A stretch of 64,000 nt of DNA from Muribaculaceae bacterium (GCA_016290325.1 JAEETL010000008.1:29282-93281), one strand, 5' to 3'. Positions 52,483 to 62,269 are shown, numbered from the stretch's first letter. Notes: a model not told the origin generated them from the sequence alone. Numbers and translations: made by a program.

Positions 52483-53472
52483 ATGGCAATGCTATCTCGA
52501 ATCACCGAGCTGTTTGAAATTGACTATCCAGTGATCTCAGGCGGCATGGTGTGGTGCAGCGGGTGGGAACTCGCTGCTGCCGTGAGTAATGCTGGCGGTT
52601 TGGGACTGATTGGTGCTGGCTCAATGACCCCCGAGGTGTTGAAGGAACACATCGTCAAGTGCCGTGAAGCGACAGGCTACAACTTTGGCGTGAACGTGCC
52701 GCTCATGCGACCTCAAGCTGCCGAACTGATGGAAGTCATTGCAGAGCAGAAGGTTCCCATCGTGTTCACTTCGGCCGGAAGTCCCAAGAAATGGACAAGT
52801 TGGCTTCATGAACGCGGCATCAAAGTCGCTCATGTGGTCTCATCGGCAGCATTTGCCGCCAAATGCGAAGCCGCTGGTGTTGACGCTGTTGTGGCCGAGG
52901 GCTTTGAGGCCGGAGGACATAACGGCAAGGAGGAAACGACAACGATGTGCCTGATTCCTGCTGTCCGCCGTGCCACCAGACTACCCCTGATTGCCGCTGG
53001 CGGCATCGTTACCGGCGACGCCATGCTGGCAGCCGAAGCCATGGGTGCTGACGGTGTGCAGTTGGGTACGTTATTTGCTTTAACTAAAGAAAGTTCCGCC
53101 CATGAGAATTTCAAGCGCCTGTGCCTCAACCTGGACGAGGGCAGCACGATGCTGCATTTCAGGAAACTCTCACCCACCCGTCTGGTGAAAAACAATTTCC
53201 AAAATGCTGTGCTGGAAGCCGAGAACCGTGGAGCAACCGAAGAAGAATTGCTCGAGATCATTGGCATCGGCAAGACCCGCACCGGTATCTTTGAAGGCGA
53301 TGTCGAGAACGGTGAGCTGGAAATCGGACAAGCTGCCAGCCTGCTCAAGGGCCAGGATATAGAACCCGTAGAAGTGGTGATGAATCGTTTCGTGCGCGAG
53401 TATTATAGCGCACGTAAACAGCTCATCAACCAAGCTATGGAGGAACAAATTTCAAGAAGAACTTTAATGTAA
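52483..53472 (+). CDS. FabK / nitronate monooxygenase family FMN oxidoreductase
   Basis: A 329-residue TIM-barrel flavoprotein. DYPVISGGMVWCSGWELAAA at the start, FTSAGSPKKWTSWLHERGIK, EGFEAGGHNGKEETT with the catalytic-type histidine, and IAAGGIVTGDAMLAAEAMGADGVQ with the FMN-phosphate loop are family hallmarks. Members include the enoyl-ACP reductase FabK and nitronate monooxygenases. The C-terminal FRKLSPTRLVKNNF segment is shared by the Bacteroidota group. Sequence alone does not separate the two activities. It is probably cotranscribed with deoD. Confidence 0.88.
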   Translation: MAMLSRITELFEIDYPVISGGMVWCSGWELAAAVSNAGGLGLIGAGSMTPEVLKEHIVKCREATGYNFGVNVPLMRPQAAELMEVIAEQKVPIVFTSAGSPKKWTSWLHERGIKVAHVVSSAAFAAKCEAAGVDAVVAEGFEAGGHNGKEETTTMCLIPAVRRATRLPLIAAGGIVTGDAMLAAEAMGADGVQLGTLFALTKESSAHENFKRLCLNLDEGSTMLHFRKLSPTRLVKNNFQNAVLEAENRGATEEELLEIIGIGKTRTGIFEGDVENGELEIGQAASLLKGQDIEPVEVVMNRFVREYYSARKQLINQAMEEQISRRTLM

Positions 53473-53479
53473 GACATTT

Positions 53480-53500
53480 GATTTGGTGGTTTTCCAAATC
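53480..53500 (+). terminator. Hairpin after the FMN oxidoreductase gene
   Basis: A perfect 7-base stem (GATTTGG with CCAAATC) around TGGTTTT, 8 bases past the stop; there is no T tract, so termination is uncertain. Confidence 0.45.
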
Positions 53501-53611
53501 GAATTTCAGAGGTTAATGTTTAGAGGTTAAAGAATTAGTTGTTCTAAAGTTAGAGCATTTTATATGAACAAATTTTAAATTATTACTTTAAAATTAAAAA
53601 TTTAAACATAT

Positions 53612-54094
53612 ATGTCACAGTGGTTTGAATGCAAGGTCAAGTATGACCGCATGGTAGAAAACGGCATGACTAAGACCGTTAGTGAACCTTATCTTGTAGA
53701 TGCCTTGTCATTTACCGAGGCCGAGGCTCGCATTACCGATAAAATGCAACCTTTCATCTCAGGCGATTTTGCCGTCGATGCCGTGAAACGAGTCAATTTG
53801 AGTGACATTTTCTATAATGAAGCGGGCGATCGCTGGTATAAGGTGAAAACCAACTTCATCACCATAGACGAGAAAACCGCCGTTGAGAAACGCACTGCAA
53901 CCTACCAGATGGTGCAGGCCAGCGATTTCAAGGGTGCTCTCGCTACCTTCTTGGAAGGCATGAACGACACGATGGCCGACTTTGAAATCGCCTCGATTAC
54001 CGAGACCGCCATCATGGACGTTTTCCCTGCCGACCTGAGTGAAACGCGTGCCGACCGTGAGGCTCGCCAAAAAGCACAAAACAAGGACGAGTAA
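53612..54094 (+). CDS. DUF4494 domain protein
   Basis: A 160-residue cytoplasmic protein matching the DUF4494 family, which is found throughout Bacteroidales. It starts with WFECKVKYDRMVENG, has SFTEAEARITDKMQPFISG in the middle and ends in a charged helix. The function of the family is unknown; its size and beta-rich N-terminus suggest a small phage-like or nucleic-acid-associated fold, but this is a guess. It lies five bases before yggS, so the two are likely cotranslated. Confidence 0.88.
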   Translation: MSQWFECKVKYDRMVENGMTKTVSEPYLVDALSFTEAEARITDKMQPFISGDFAVDAVKRVNLSDIFYNEAGDRWYKVKTNFITIDEKTAVEKRTATYQMVQASDFKGALATFLEGMNDTMADFEIASITETAIMDVFPADLSETRADREARQKAQNKDE

Positions 54095-54099
54095 CCGCC

Positions 54100-54771
54100 A
54101 TGCCCAGCATCAAAGAAAACCTGAAACAAGTGACCGCCCAGCTGCCCGAGGGCGTGCAGCTAATTGCCGTGTCAAAGTTTCACCCTGTCGAGGCGTTGCA
54201 AGAGGCTTATGATGCCGGTCAACGCCTGTTCGGTGAGAACCGCGCTCAGGAACTCATCGCCAAGGCGCCACAGCTGCCCAAGGACATCCGCTGGCACTTC
54301 ATCGGTCACCTGCAGAAGAACAAGGTGCGTGCCATTATGCCCTATGTGAGCGTCATCCAGAGCGTGGATAGCGTGGAACTGCTCAAACTGATCGAGAAAG
54401 AAGCGGCACGCATCGACCGCACTGTTGACGTGTTGTTGCAACTGCATGTGGCTCAGGAGGAAACCAAAAGCGGATTCAGCGTCGATGAGGTGATGGAGGC
54501 AGGCGAAGCTGGTGAATTGACCTGTTATCCACACATCAACGTGTGTGGCGTTATGGCTATGGCATCGCTCACCGATGACATGGAACAGGTGGCACGGGAA
54601 TTTGATCTCGTGCGTCGCACCTACGTGATGTTGAAAGACGGACCCTTTGACGAGAGTGAGCATTTCAACCACCTGAGCATGGGCATGAGCGACGATTGGC
54701 CCGTTGCCGTGAAGTATGGCGCGACTCTCGTGCGCATCGGCACCGCCATTTTCGGCGCCCGAGAGTACTGA
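54100..54771 (+). CDS. PLP homeostasis protein, YggS/PROSC family
   Basis: A 223-residue pyridoxal-phosphate-binding TIM-barrel protein. K26 in LIAVSKFHPVEAL is the PLP lysine; FGENRAQELIAKA, WHFIGHLQKNKVR and HLSMGMSDDWPVAVKYGATLVRIGTAIFG are conserved. These proteins buffer free PLP and affect amino-acid and keto-acid metabolism without known catalysis. A terminator follows at once. Confidence 0.95.
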   Translation: MPSIKENLKQVTAQLPEGVQLIAVSKFHPVEALQEAYDAGQRLFGENRAQELIAKAPQLPKDIRWHFIGHLQKNKVRAIMPYVSVIQSVDSVELLKLIEKEAARIDRTVDVLLQLHVAQEETKSGFSVDEVMEAGEAGELTCYPHINVCGVMAMASLTDDMEQVAREFDLVRRTYVMLKDGPFDESEHFNHLSMGMSDDWPVAVKYGATLVRIGTAIFGAREY

Positions 54772-54795
54772 TTTTCACAGCAGAACCCCACAACA

Positions 54796-54840
54796 AAGCA
54801 ACAAATTGTCGTTTTTTTCGTCGATTTGTTGCTTGTTTTT
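54796..54840 (+). terminator. Terminator after yggS
   Basis: A perfect 11-base stem (AAGCAACAAAT with ATTTGTTGCTT), T-rich loop, then GTTTTT. Confidence 0.8.
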
Positions 54841-54851
54841 GGGCATTTGTG

Positions 54852-54859
54852 TAATTTTG
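54852..54859 (+). promoter_or_regulatory. -7 box for the MFS transporter
   Basis: TAATTTTG lies 52 bases before the ATG and after the yggS terminator. Confidence 0.45.
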
Positions 54860-54911
54860 ACGGATTTTTGGAAAGAAAAACAATTATTAACCACAAAAAT
54901 AAAAGAAAGAA

Positions 54912-56177
54912 ATGGCTCAAAAATCAAAACAATGGGCAGCGATTATCATGATGATCGCGCTATTCGCAATGATTGCCTTTGTGACCAACCTGTGTTCACC
55001 CATGGCAACCATCGTCAAGAACCAGTTCGGCGCCTCGGAGGCTGCAGGACAAATCGGCAATTATGCCAACTTTATCGCTTACCTGCTAATGGGTATTCCC
55101 AGCGGTATGCTTATCACAAAGATGGGTTATAAGAAGACAGCTCTGGCTGCACTCATCGTTGGTATCATCGGTCTCGTCATCGAGTACCTGAGTGGCCAAA
55201 TCGGTGGTAGCGGCGCATACTGGATTTACCTGCTCGGTGCCTTCATTAGTGGTATGTGCATGTGTATGCTTAACACCGTGGTTAATCCTCTGCTCAACGT
55301 GCTGGGAGGTGGTGGCAAGACCGGTAACCAGTTGATCCAGATAGGTGGCGCGTTTAACTCGGCTGCAGCTGTAGCTGTTTACATCCTGATGGGTGCCCTC
55401 ATCGGCGAAGTCACCAAGGACACCGTGATTGCCGATGCCACTCCGGCCATGTTTATTGCTTTGGGCATCTTTATCGTAGCCTTCATCGTGCTGCTGTTCA
55501 CCAAGATTGAAGAGCCCGAGCAAGCTCCGATGGAGATGAGCCTCATCCCCGGCGCCCTCAAGTTCCGTCACTTTGCCCTTGGCGCACTGGCTATCTTCTT
55601 GTATATGAGTGTTGAGGTGGGCACCCCGACATACATGATTTCATACCTGCAAACGCCTGAAATCGGTGTCACCGCTGGTGTTGCGGCCCTCATCGCTTCG
55701 GTTTACTGGCTGATGATGTTCATTGGCCGAACCATTGGCGGTATGATTGGTGGTAAGGTCAGCAGCCGCACAATGGTAACTGTTGTTGCTGCAGTAGCTA
55801 TTATTTTACTCTTGTTCGGAATGTTTGCACCCACCGACGTAAAGGTAAACGTTCCCGGTATCGACTGGGGTAATCTGAAGATCATGTGGACTCCCGTTCC
55901 CGTAGGCGTGTTTGCCTTCATACTTGTTGGTCTTTGCACCTCGGTAATGTGGGGTGGTATTTTCAATATGGCTGTTGAGGGTCTTGGTAAATTCACCGCA
56001 GCCGCCAGTGGTATCTTCATGACCATGGTATTCGGTTGTGCCGTTATGGTTGCCCTGCAGGCTGTTGTGGCCGACAATGTAAGCATCCTGTCAAGTTACT
56101 GGATTCCTGTGGCTTGCGCTGCTTACATCCTGTTCTACGCGCTCATCGGCAGCAAGCCCAGTAAGAAAGCCGAATAA
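54912..56177 (+). CDS. MFS transporter, FHS (FucP/GluP-like) sugar permease group
   Basis: A 421-residue inner-membrane carrier with 12 predicted helices. It resembles the fucose-galactose-glucose:proton symporter group: NYANFIAYLLMGIPSGMLITKMGYKKTALAA covers the loop 2-3 motif, and NTVVNPLLNVLGGGGKTGNQLIQIGGAFNSAAA with its conserved asparagine and glutamine is typical of FucP-like permeases. It probably imports a monosaccharide released by extracellular hydrolases. Single-gene unit, with a terminator at 56200. Confidence 0.85.
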   Translation: MAQKSKQWAAIIMMIALFAMIAFVTNLCSPMATIVKNQFGASEAAGQIGNYANFIAYLLMGIPSGMLITKMGYKKTALAALIVGIIGLVIEYLSGQIGGSGAYWIYLLGAFISGMCMCMLNTVVNPLLNVLGGGGKTGNQLIQIGGAFNSAAAVAVYILMGALIGEVTKDTVIADATPAMFIALGIFIVAFIVLLFTKIEEPEQAPMEMSLIPGALKFRHFALGALAIFLYMSVEVGTPTYMISYLQTPEIGVTAGVAALIASVYWLMMFIGRTIGGMIGGKVSSRTMVTVVAAVAIILLLFGMFAPTDVKVNVPGIDWGNLKIMWTPVPVGVFAFILVGLCTSVMWGGIFNMAVEGLGKFTAAASGIFMTMVFGCAVMVALQAVVADNVSILSSYWIPVACAAYILFYALIGSKPSKKAE

Positions 56178-56199
56178 TTCAATTATACTTCATAACAAT

Positions 56200-56234
56200 A
56201 ATGCGGCAGCGCCATTGAGTGTTGCCGCATTTTG
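56200..56234 (+). terminator. Terminator after the MFS transporter
   Basis: AATGCGGCA pairs with TGCCGCATT around a 14-base loop, followed by TTGCTTG. Confidence 0.82.
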
Positions 56235-56285
56235 CTTGTTAATAATTTTTCGTTTAATTATTCGTTCCAGTTGGGAAAAACACCG

Positions 56286-56293
56286 TATATTTG
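56286..56293 (+). promoter_or_regulatory. -7 box for tkt
   Basis: TATATTTG lies 38 bases before the transketolase ATG. Confidence 0.45.
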
Positions 56294-56331
56294 TAGATTG
56301 TAAACAATAGTAAACCAAGTACGCTCAAGTT

Positions 56332-58359
56332 ATGATAGATTCCAAGTTGATGACACGCGCGGCAGACAACATCCGCATCCTTGCCGCATCGATGGTAGAA
56401 CAGGCCAAATCGGGACACCCTGGCGGAGCCATGGGCGGAGCCGACTTTGTCAATGTATTGTTCGCAAAATACTTAGTGACTGACCCCGACAACCCATCGT
56501 GGTTTGCCCGTGACCGCTTCTTCCTGGATCCAGGCCACATGTCGCCCATGCTATATAGTGTCCTGCATCTTGCAGGCCGCTACACGACCGATGACATCAA
56601 GGCTTTCCGCTCGTGGGGTAGCATCACACCAGGCCACCCCGAGCTTGACGTTGAGCACGGCGTGGAGAACACATCAGGCCCTCTTGGTCAAGGTCATGTG
56701 ATGGCCGTGGGTTGTGCCATCGCTGAGCGTTTCATTGCCACACACTACAGCGAAGTGTTTGCCCATAAGACTTATGCTTTCATCAGCGACGGCGGTGTGC
56801 AGGAAGGCATATCTCAGGAAGCCGCACGCATTGCTGGCTATCTGGGACTTAATAACCTCATCATGTTCTATGACAGCAACACCGTTCAGCTCTCGACCGA
56901 CTGTGATGCCGTGAGCAACGAGGACACAGCGATGAAGTACCGTGCATGGAACTGGAACGTCATCGAGTGTGACGGCACCAATCCTGTCGCCATCGCCAAC
57001 GCCATGGATACTGCACTTGGCGAGAAGGAACGTCCCACCATCATCATCGGCCACACCATCATGGGCCGCGGCGCGGTGACTGCCGAAGGTGAGAACTTTG
57101 AGGGCAAATGCAGCACTCACGGCAACCCGCTAAGCAAGTCAGGCGCCGACTACGGCAAGACCATCGAGCACTTGGGCGGTAATCCCGACAATCCCTGGGT
57201 GGTGTTCCCCGAAGTGGCAGAACTCTATACCCAGCGTGCCAATGAGCAACGAGAAATCGTTGCAGGGCGCAAACGTGAGATTGATGCTTGGGCAAAGCAG
57301 AACCCCGAGGCTATGCAGCGCTTGCAGAACTTTATAGACGGCAAGGCACCCCAGGTGGACTATGCAGCCATTGCACATAAACAGGGCATCGCCACGCGCG
57401 CAGCAAGCGCCAACGTGCTAGCCTCCCTCGCCGAGCAGGTCGAGAACATGATTGTCTCGTCGGCCGATCTTGCCAACAGTGACAAGACTGACGGCTTCCT
57501 CAAGGTGCGTGGTGCATTCAAGACCCACGATTTCAAGGGCGCTTTCCTGCATGCTGGCGTCTCGGAACTGGCTATGGCAGCCATTATTAACGGTATCGCC
57601 CTGCATGGTGGTGTTATCGCTGCCTGTGGCACGTTCTTCGTCTTCAGCGACTATATCAAGCCTGCCGCACGATTGTCAGCCCTGATGGAATTGCCCGTGA
57701 AGTTCATTTGGACTCATGACGCCTTCAGAGTGGGCGAAGATGGCCCCACCCACGAGCCCGTAGAACAGGAAGCACAAATCCGCCTGATGGAAGAACTGCA
57801 AAACCATCATGGCCGCAACAGTATGCTCGTGCTGCGTCCCGCCGATGCTGCCGAGACCTCGGTTGCTTGGAAGATGGCGATGGAGAACAATCTCACGCCA
57901 ACAGCGCTCATCCTGTCACGCCAAAACATCGACGACCTGCCATCGGCAAGCGGCAACCGCTATGCCGACGCATTGGGCGCCGAGCGTGGTGGATACATCG
58001 TAATTGCTCAAGATACTCCTGATGTCACACTAGTGGGCAATGGCTCGGAGGTTGCCACCCTAGTTGCAGCAGCAAACATCATCAAAGAACAAGGCATCAA
58101 GGCCCAAGTGGTTTCGGTTCCCTCGATCGGTTTGTTCCTCAATCAGGATGCAGAATATCGCGGCAAAGTCATTCCAAACGGTATTCCCACTTTTGGCCTC
58201 ACTTCTGGACTGCCCAGCACCTTGTGCCGAGTTGTACCTACAGGCACCATCTTCGGTTTAGACCATTTTGGGGCATCGGCGCCCTATAAGGTACTTGACG
58301 AGAAGTTTGGTTTTACGCCCGAGAATATTGCAAAAGAGATTCTATCTATGCTGAAATAA
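56332..58359 (+). CDS. tkt: Transketolase
   Basis: A 675-residue thiamine-diphosphate enzyme of the non-oxidative pentose phosphate pathway. Signatures are AKSGHPGGAMGGADFVNVLF, FLDPGHMSPMLYSVLHLAG, the ThDP motif SDGGVQEGISQEAARIAG, TIIIGHTIMGRGAV, and in the pyrimidine domain HAGVSELAMAAIINGIALHGG and THDAFRVGEDGPTHEPVEQ with the histidines that contact substrate. It works with the rpe product made about 7 kb upstream. Length is normal. Confidence 0.97.
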   Translation: MIDSKLMTRAADNIRILAASMVEQAKSGHPGGAMGGADFVNVLFAKYLVTDPDNPSWFARDRFFLDPGHMSPMLYSVLHLAGRYTTDDIKAFRSWGSITPGHPELDVEHGVENTSGPLGQGHVMAVGCAIAERFIATHYSEVFAHKTYAFISDGGVQEGISQEAARIAGYLGLNNLIMFYDSNTVQLSTDCDAVSNEDTAMKYRAWNWNVIECDGTNPVAIANAMDTALGEKERPTIIIGHTIMGRGAVTAEGENFEGKCSTHGNPLSKSGADYGKTIEHLGGNPDNPWVVFPEVAELYTQRANEQREIVAGRKREIDAWAKQNPEAMQRLQNFIDGKAPQVDYAAIAHKQGIATRAASANVLASLAEQVENMIVSSADLANSDKTDGFLKVRGAFKTHDFKGAFLHAGVSELAMAAIINGIALHGGVIAACGTFFVFSDYIKPAARLSALMELPVKFIWTHDAFRVGEDGPTHEPVEQEAQIRLMEELQNHHGRNSMLVLRPADAAETSVAWKMAMENNLTPTALILSRQNIDDLPSASGNRYADALGAERGGYIVIAQDTPDVTLVGNGSEVATLVAAANIIKEQGIKAQVVSVPSIGLFLNQDAEYRGKVIPNGIPTFGLTSGLPSTLCRVVPTGTIFGLDHFGASAPYKVLDEKFGFTPENIAKEILSMLK

Positions 58360-58402
58360 GACTGTAAAAAAGTTTTTTGCACTTTTTTCTAGTAAAAATT
58401 TC

Positions 58403-58432
58403 TTGGTATATAGAAAAAATATGTTAATTTTG
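58403..58432 (+). promoter_or_regulatory. Promoter of the OmpA-family gene
   Basis: TTG (58403-58405), 19 bases, then TAATTTTG (58425-58432), 64 bases before the ATG, leaving a long AT-rich leader. Confidence 0.65.
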
Positions 58433-58496
58433 CGGATTGATTAGAGAATTCGTTGTCATTTTAAAAAACGTATAAAACATAAATAATAAATTCATC

Positions 58497-59747
58497 ATGA
58501 AAAAAATTGCTTTTTTATCTCTTCTCTGGATTGCTTGTCTATTTCCAAGCATGACTAGTGCACAAGAAGTGGTGTATGTAGAGGATCCTTCTCAGGGCTA
58601 CCTTTTTAACCGGATGAGAGACAACTGGTTTATCGATGCTGAAGGCGGTGTGGGCTTTTTCATGTCTCCTTATGATGCTCATGCTCCTTTTGGCAAAAGA
58701 ATCGGTGCTAAGGTCAACCTTCACCTTGGTAAATGGTTCTCTCCGCTGATTGGTATCCGCTTTGGTGGTGACTTCGAGCAACTTAAAGGTGCTACCTGGA
58801 CTGGAAACTATTCAGCCCTTGGTTATCGCAACTGGCCCAGCATGTATGAGGATGGAAAATATGCTCCCACTCATTTCAATGACGCTGGTGTAACTGCCGA
58901 TGTACTGTTTAATGTATCAAACTGGCTGGCAGGTTATAAGCCTCATCGTTTCTACAATGCTATCTTCTACGTCGGTATGGATGCAAACTGGGTATATGCC
59001 CGTGATGGAGCACGTCCCGTATCACACGGCCCCTGGAAATATGGTGCCAACGATGATCCAGACCACAGCCGTAACTACAGTGTTCACGCTGGTTTGCTGA
59101 ACTCATTTGCCATCACCAAGAAGTTTGACCTCTTGCTTGACGCTCGATTTGATTTCATGCAGGAGCACACCGATGGCGCTGGTATGGGTTACAGGACCTG
59201 GAACGAGTATCCCAGCTTGATGATTGGTATGAGCTACAAGATCGGTAAGAGCGAGTGGAATGCTCCCGTTACCGCTGTATGCCCCGAGTGGAGATACACC
59301 GATGCTGAAGGTGATGCTATGGCACAAGAACTCGCTGACCTTAAGCGCAAGTTTGCTGATGTTGAGAGCCAGCTCCGCAAGTGCCTCGAGAAGAAGCCGA
59401 CCGCTGTTCCCGAGCCCGCTAAGAATGCTCCTCTCGCAACCGTTTACTTCCCCATCAACCGCACCGAGGTTCTTGGCGTACAGCGCAATGTTGTTGAGGC
59501 TGTTGCCGAGGTTATGAAGAACGAAAACAGCAATTACATGCTTACCGGTTGGGCCGACAACTACACGGGTAACGACGTAATCAACACCCGCCTGCGCAAA
59601 GGCCGTGTTGCTACCGTTAAGAAAGAACTCGTTAACAAGGGTGTTGCCGAGAATCGTCTTGAGACTCAAATCAATGACGGCGAGCTGACCAACTATGGTC
59701 CCAAGTGCGCATCGCTTGACCGTGCTGTGACCATCCACCGCAAGTAA
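58497..59747 (+). CDS. OmpA-family outer-membrane protein
   Basis: A 416-residue outer-membrane protein. A signal peptide (residues 1-22) is followed by a likely eight-stranded beta-barrel (about 40-255, alternating aromatic strands such as NWFIDAEGGVGFFM), a short coiled coil (275-300, ELADLKRKFADVESQLRKCL), a Pro-rich hinge, and a C-terminal OmpA domain (about 310-415) with TVYFPINRTEVL, LTGWADNYTGNDVINTRLRKGRVATVKKEL that binds peptidoglycan. It matches the abundant OmpA-like porins of Bacteroidales. Codon bias and the promoter suggest high expression. Confidence 0.93.
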   Translation: MKKIAFLSLLWIACLFPSMTSAQEVVYVEDPSQGYLFNRMRDNWFIDAEGGVGFFMSPYDAHAPFGKRIGAKVNLHLGKWFSPLIGIRFGGDFEQLKGATWTGNYSALGYRNWPSMYEDGKYAPTHFNDAGVTADVLFNVSNWLAGYKPHRFYNAIFYVGMDANWVYARDGARPVSHGPWKYGANDDPDHSRNYSVHAGLLNSFAITKKFDLLLDARFDFMQEHTDGAGMGYRTWNEYPSLMIGMSYKIGKSEWNAPVTAVCPEWRYTDAEGDAMAQELADLKRKFADVESQLRKCLEKKPTAVPEPAKNAPLATVYFPINRTEVLGVQRNVVEAVAEVMKNENSNYMLTGWADNYTGNDVINTRLRKGRVATVKKELVNKGVAENRLETQINDGELTNYGPKCASLDRAVTIHRK

Positions 59748-59769
59748 TCTAGATTACAGCAATTGATAA

Positions 59770-59804
59770 AAAGATGTCCCGCCACATGGCTGGACATCTT
59801 TTTT
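59770..59804 (+). terminator. Terminator after the OmpA-family gene
   Basis: AAGATGTCC pairs with GGACATCTT, with inner GCC/GGC pairs, followed by six T residues. Confidence 0.9.
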
Positions 59805-59808
59805 GAAT

Positions 59809-59816
59809 TATATTTG
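59809..59816 (+). promoter_or_regulatory. -7 box for the MATE transporter
   Basis: TATATTTG directly precedes and overlaps a GTG that could otherwise be read as an early start, which supports the ATG at 59858. Confidence 0.45.
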
Positions 59817-59857
59817 TGCCCTCAATATATAATCGAGCTCTACCCATCGTCACAGTT

Positions 59858-61291
59858 ATGCCTTCACAGTCATCAGAGAAAAATGAACTGCTGCAACTCA
59901 TCCGTGAGCACAAGCCGTTGTCATTCAGACAACAGATGTGGCTCACTATTCAGTTGAGTTTGCCTGCGATACTGGCCAGCGCCTCGGCGATGGTCATGCA
60001 GTTCATCGATGCTGCGATGGTGGGGCGGCTGGGAGCTGATGACTCGGCCTCGGTGGGTCTAATGGGAACCACTTTCTGGTTGTTTGAGGGAATATCGACT
60101 TCTTTTGTTGCCGGATATGCCGTGCAGGTAGCGCACCTGTTGGGAGCTAAACGGGCTGCCGATGCCCGTCAAGTCGTTAGGCAGTCCCTTGTCGTGTGCT
60201 TTCTGTTCGGGCTATTGATTGCTTTACTGGGTGTCGTCATCAGTAAGCCACTACCCGTCTGGCTGGGCGCTGAGCCCCATATCCGTGCCCATGCCACGCT
60301 TTATTTTGGCACGTTCATGCTCTTTGTGCCATTGCTGATGATTGATTTTGTGGCAAGTTCAATGCTGAGGTGCAGCGGCAACATGCGTATACCGAGCCTG
60401 CTTAATGTGCTCATGTGTGTACTGGATGTCGTGTTCAATTTCTTCCTGATTTTCCCCGCGCGTACATTAAATATATGGGGGCACATGATCAACATGCCTG
60501 GAGCAGGACTTGGCGTGCTTGGAGCCGCTTTGGGATCGGCATGTGCAGGCCTTGTCGTTTCGTCGCTGATGGTCTATTACCTCATCTTCCGTTCTAGCGA
60601 GCTGCGCCTCACAATTGACAAGGGCTCTTTCAAGCCTACATGGCTATGCTTCAAGAAATCCCTAAAGATATCCTCACCCATGGCATTGCAGCACTCTATG
60701 CTCTGCGGTGCTTCAATTGTCATCACTGGTATTGTCGCCCCACTGGGAAGTATAGCCCTAGCCGCCAATTCGTTTGGCATCACAGCCGAGAGTCTGTGCT
60801 ATATGCCCGGATATGGTATCGCTGATGCCGCCACAACGCTCATTGGTCAAAGCCTGGGAGCGGGCCGAAAACGCCTTACCCGAAGCTTCGCGTGGATTGC
60901 CGTGTTGTTGGGAATGGCGATTATGGGAGTTATGGCGGTGCTGATGTATGTATTCGCTCCTCAGATGATGGCTATCATGACGCATGTACCTGAGATTGTT
61001 GACCTAGGTACCCGCTGCCTGCGTATTGAGGCTTGGGCCGAGCCATTATTTGCCGCGTCCATTATCAGCTATGGCGTGTTTGTTGGTGCGGGTAAGACCC
61101 TCGCCCCTTGTGGCATCAACCTGGTGAGCATGTGGATTGTAAGATTAGGCCTGTCGGCTATTATGGTCAAGACAATGGGGCTTTATGGCGTGTGGCTCGC
61201 CATGGCTATCGAACTGTGTTTCCGTGGCGTTATTTATTTGTTATACCTTTCTTCAAAGCGCTGGCTGAATACCCGTGTCACTTCTCCTTAA
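59858..61291 (+). CDS. MATE family efflux transporter
   Basis: A 477-residue inner-membrane exporter of the multidrug and toxic compound extrusion family, with 12 predicted helices. The start chosen is the ATG at 59858 (MPSQSSEKNELLQ); the frame extends to a GTG at 59816 that overlaps the promoter box. The family pattern is visible in both halves: SLPAILASASAMVMQFIDAAMVGRLG with the first-helix aspartate, FVAGYAVQVAHLLGAKRAADARQVVRQSL, and in the second half GIADAATTLIGQSLGAGRKRLTRS. Coupling ion and substrate are unknown. It is convergent with the EamA gene. Confidence 0.93.
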   Translation: MPSQSSEKNELLQLIREHKPLSFRQQMWLTIQLSLPAILASASAMVMQFIDAAMVGRLGADDSASVGLMGTTFWLFEGISTSFVAGYAVQVAHLLGAKRAADARQVVRQSLVVCFLFGLLIALLGVVISKPLPVWLGAEPHIRAHATLYFGTFMLFVPLLMIDFVASSMLRCSGNMRIPSLLNVLMCVLDVVFNFFLIFPARTLNIWGHMINMPGAGLGVLGAALGSACAGLVVSSLMVYYLIFRSSELRLTIDKGSFKPTWLCFKKSLKISSPMALQHSMLCGASIVITGIVAPLGSIALAANSFGITAESLCYMPGYGIADAATTLIGQSLGAGRKRLTRSFAWIAVLLGMAIMGVMAVLMYVFAPQMMAIMTHVPEIVDLGTRCLRIEAWAEPLFAASIISYGVFVGAGKTLAPCGINLVSMWIVRLGLSAIMVKTMGLYGVWLAMAIELCFRGVIYLLYLSSKRWLNTRVTSP

Positions 61292-61326
61292 CGAGCGCTA
61301 AGGCCGCCAATTATAAGCTCCTGTTT

Positions 61327-62226
61327 TCAAGACACATCGGTGCGCTTGAACTTCTCTGCGATGATCACACCCGCCAGAATAAGCACGCAACCTACATAGG
61401 CAATTGCGTTAGTGCGCTCTCCAAACCAGATGGCAGCCGAGATCATCGAGATAATAGGACTCAAATAGAAATAATTGCTCGCACGAACCGCGCCGATGCG
61501 CTTAACCGTGATGCCCCAAATGAAGTAAGCCGCCATCGAGCAAATCAGGCCCAAATACAACAAATTGCCCCAAACCTCAGGCTGTTTTAGCGTTTCCCAT
61601 TCGACCTTGCTGTCTTGCATCGCTAAAAAAGGCAAAGCAGACAACACACCATAGAAGAACAACTTGCGGGTGATGAACAGGGTCGAGTAAGTGCGGTTCA
61701 GGCGCTTCAAAGCCATAGAGTAGAACGCCCATACCAGTGCGGCCAACATCGCCAGCAAATCTCCTAGCACACTATCACCCCATACAAAACCATCCTTCAA
61801 TGCCAGCATCACCGAGCCAACAAAGGCGATTACCATGCCTAGGCAAGTCATCCACGTGATGCGCTCGTCGCGATAGAAGATGGCCCCCATCAACGCGGTT
61901 GTTAATGGGGCTATGCTCACCAGAACCGCAACATCACTGATCAACGTGAGTTCCAGCGCAGTGTTCTCAGCTATGAAATAGGCCGAACCACCGGCAACGC
62001 CGCACACGACAAACAGCAACTCGTCGCGCCAACCAGTGTAACGCACCTTGAAACGGCATACAACCAGCAATGACAAGTAGGCGATGGTGAAACGCGCCAC
62101 AAAAATCTGGGTTGGCGTCAGGCCGGCGTCAAGCAACACACGGGTGTTGAGAAACGAAATTCCCCACACCAAAATCATGGCAAATGCCGCCACATGATAC
62201 CAAAAGTCGCTCTTTTTCTGTTCCAT
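61327..62226 (-). CDS. EamA family (DMT superfamily) permease
   Basis: A 299-residue inner-membrane protein with ten predicted helices made of two EamA repeats (about 10-140 and 150-290). The start is the ATG at 62226 (MEQKKSDFWYHVAAF); the frame extends 11 codons upstream over a promoter box. NTRVLLDAGLTPTQIFVARFTIAYL and AENTALELTLISDVAVLVSIAPLTTALMGAIFYRDER are typical of the family, which exports metabolites such as amino acids or purines. The specific substrate cannot be read. It is divergent from tilS. Confidence 0.92.
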   Translation of the reverse strand: MEQKKSDFWYHVAAFAMILVWGISFLNTRVLLDAGLTPTQIFVARFTIAYLSLLVVCRFKVRYTGWRDELLFVVCGVAGGSAYFIAENTALELTLISDVAVLVSIAPLTTALMGAIFYRDERITWMTCLGMVIAFVGSVMLALKDGFVWGDSVLGDLLAMLAALVWAFYSMALKRLNRTYSTLFITRKLFFYGVLSALPFLAMQDSKVEWETLKQPEVWGNLLYLGLICSMAAYFIWGITVKRIGAVRASNYFYLSPIISMISAAIWFGERTNAIAYVGCVLILAGVIIAEKFKRTDVS

Positions 62227-62269
62227 GAGATTTAGTCTGCAAAGATATATAAAAATCAATGATTTTGCG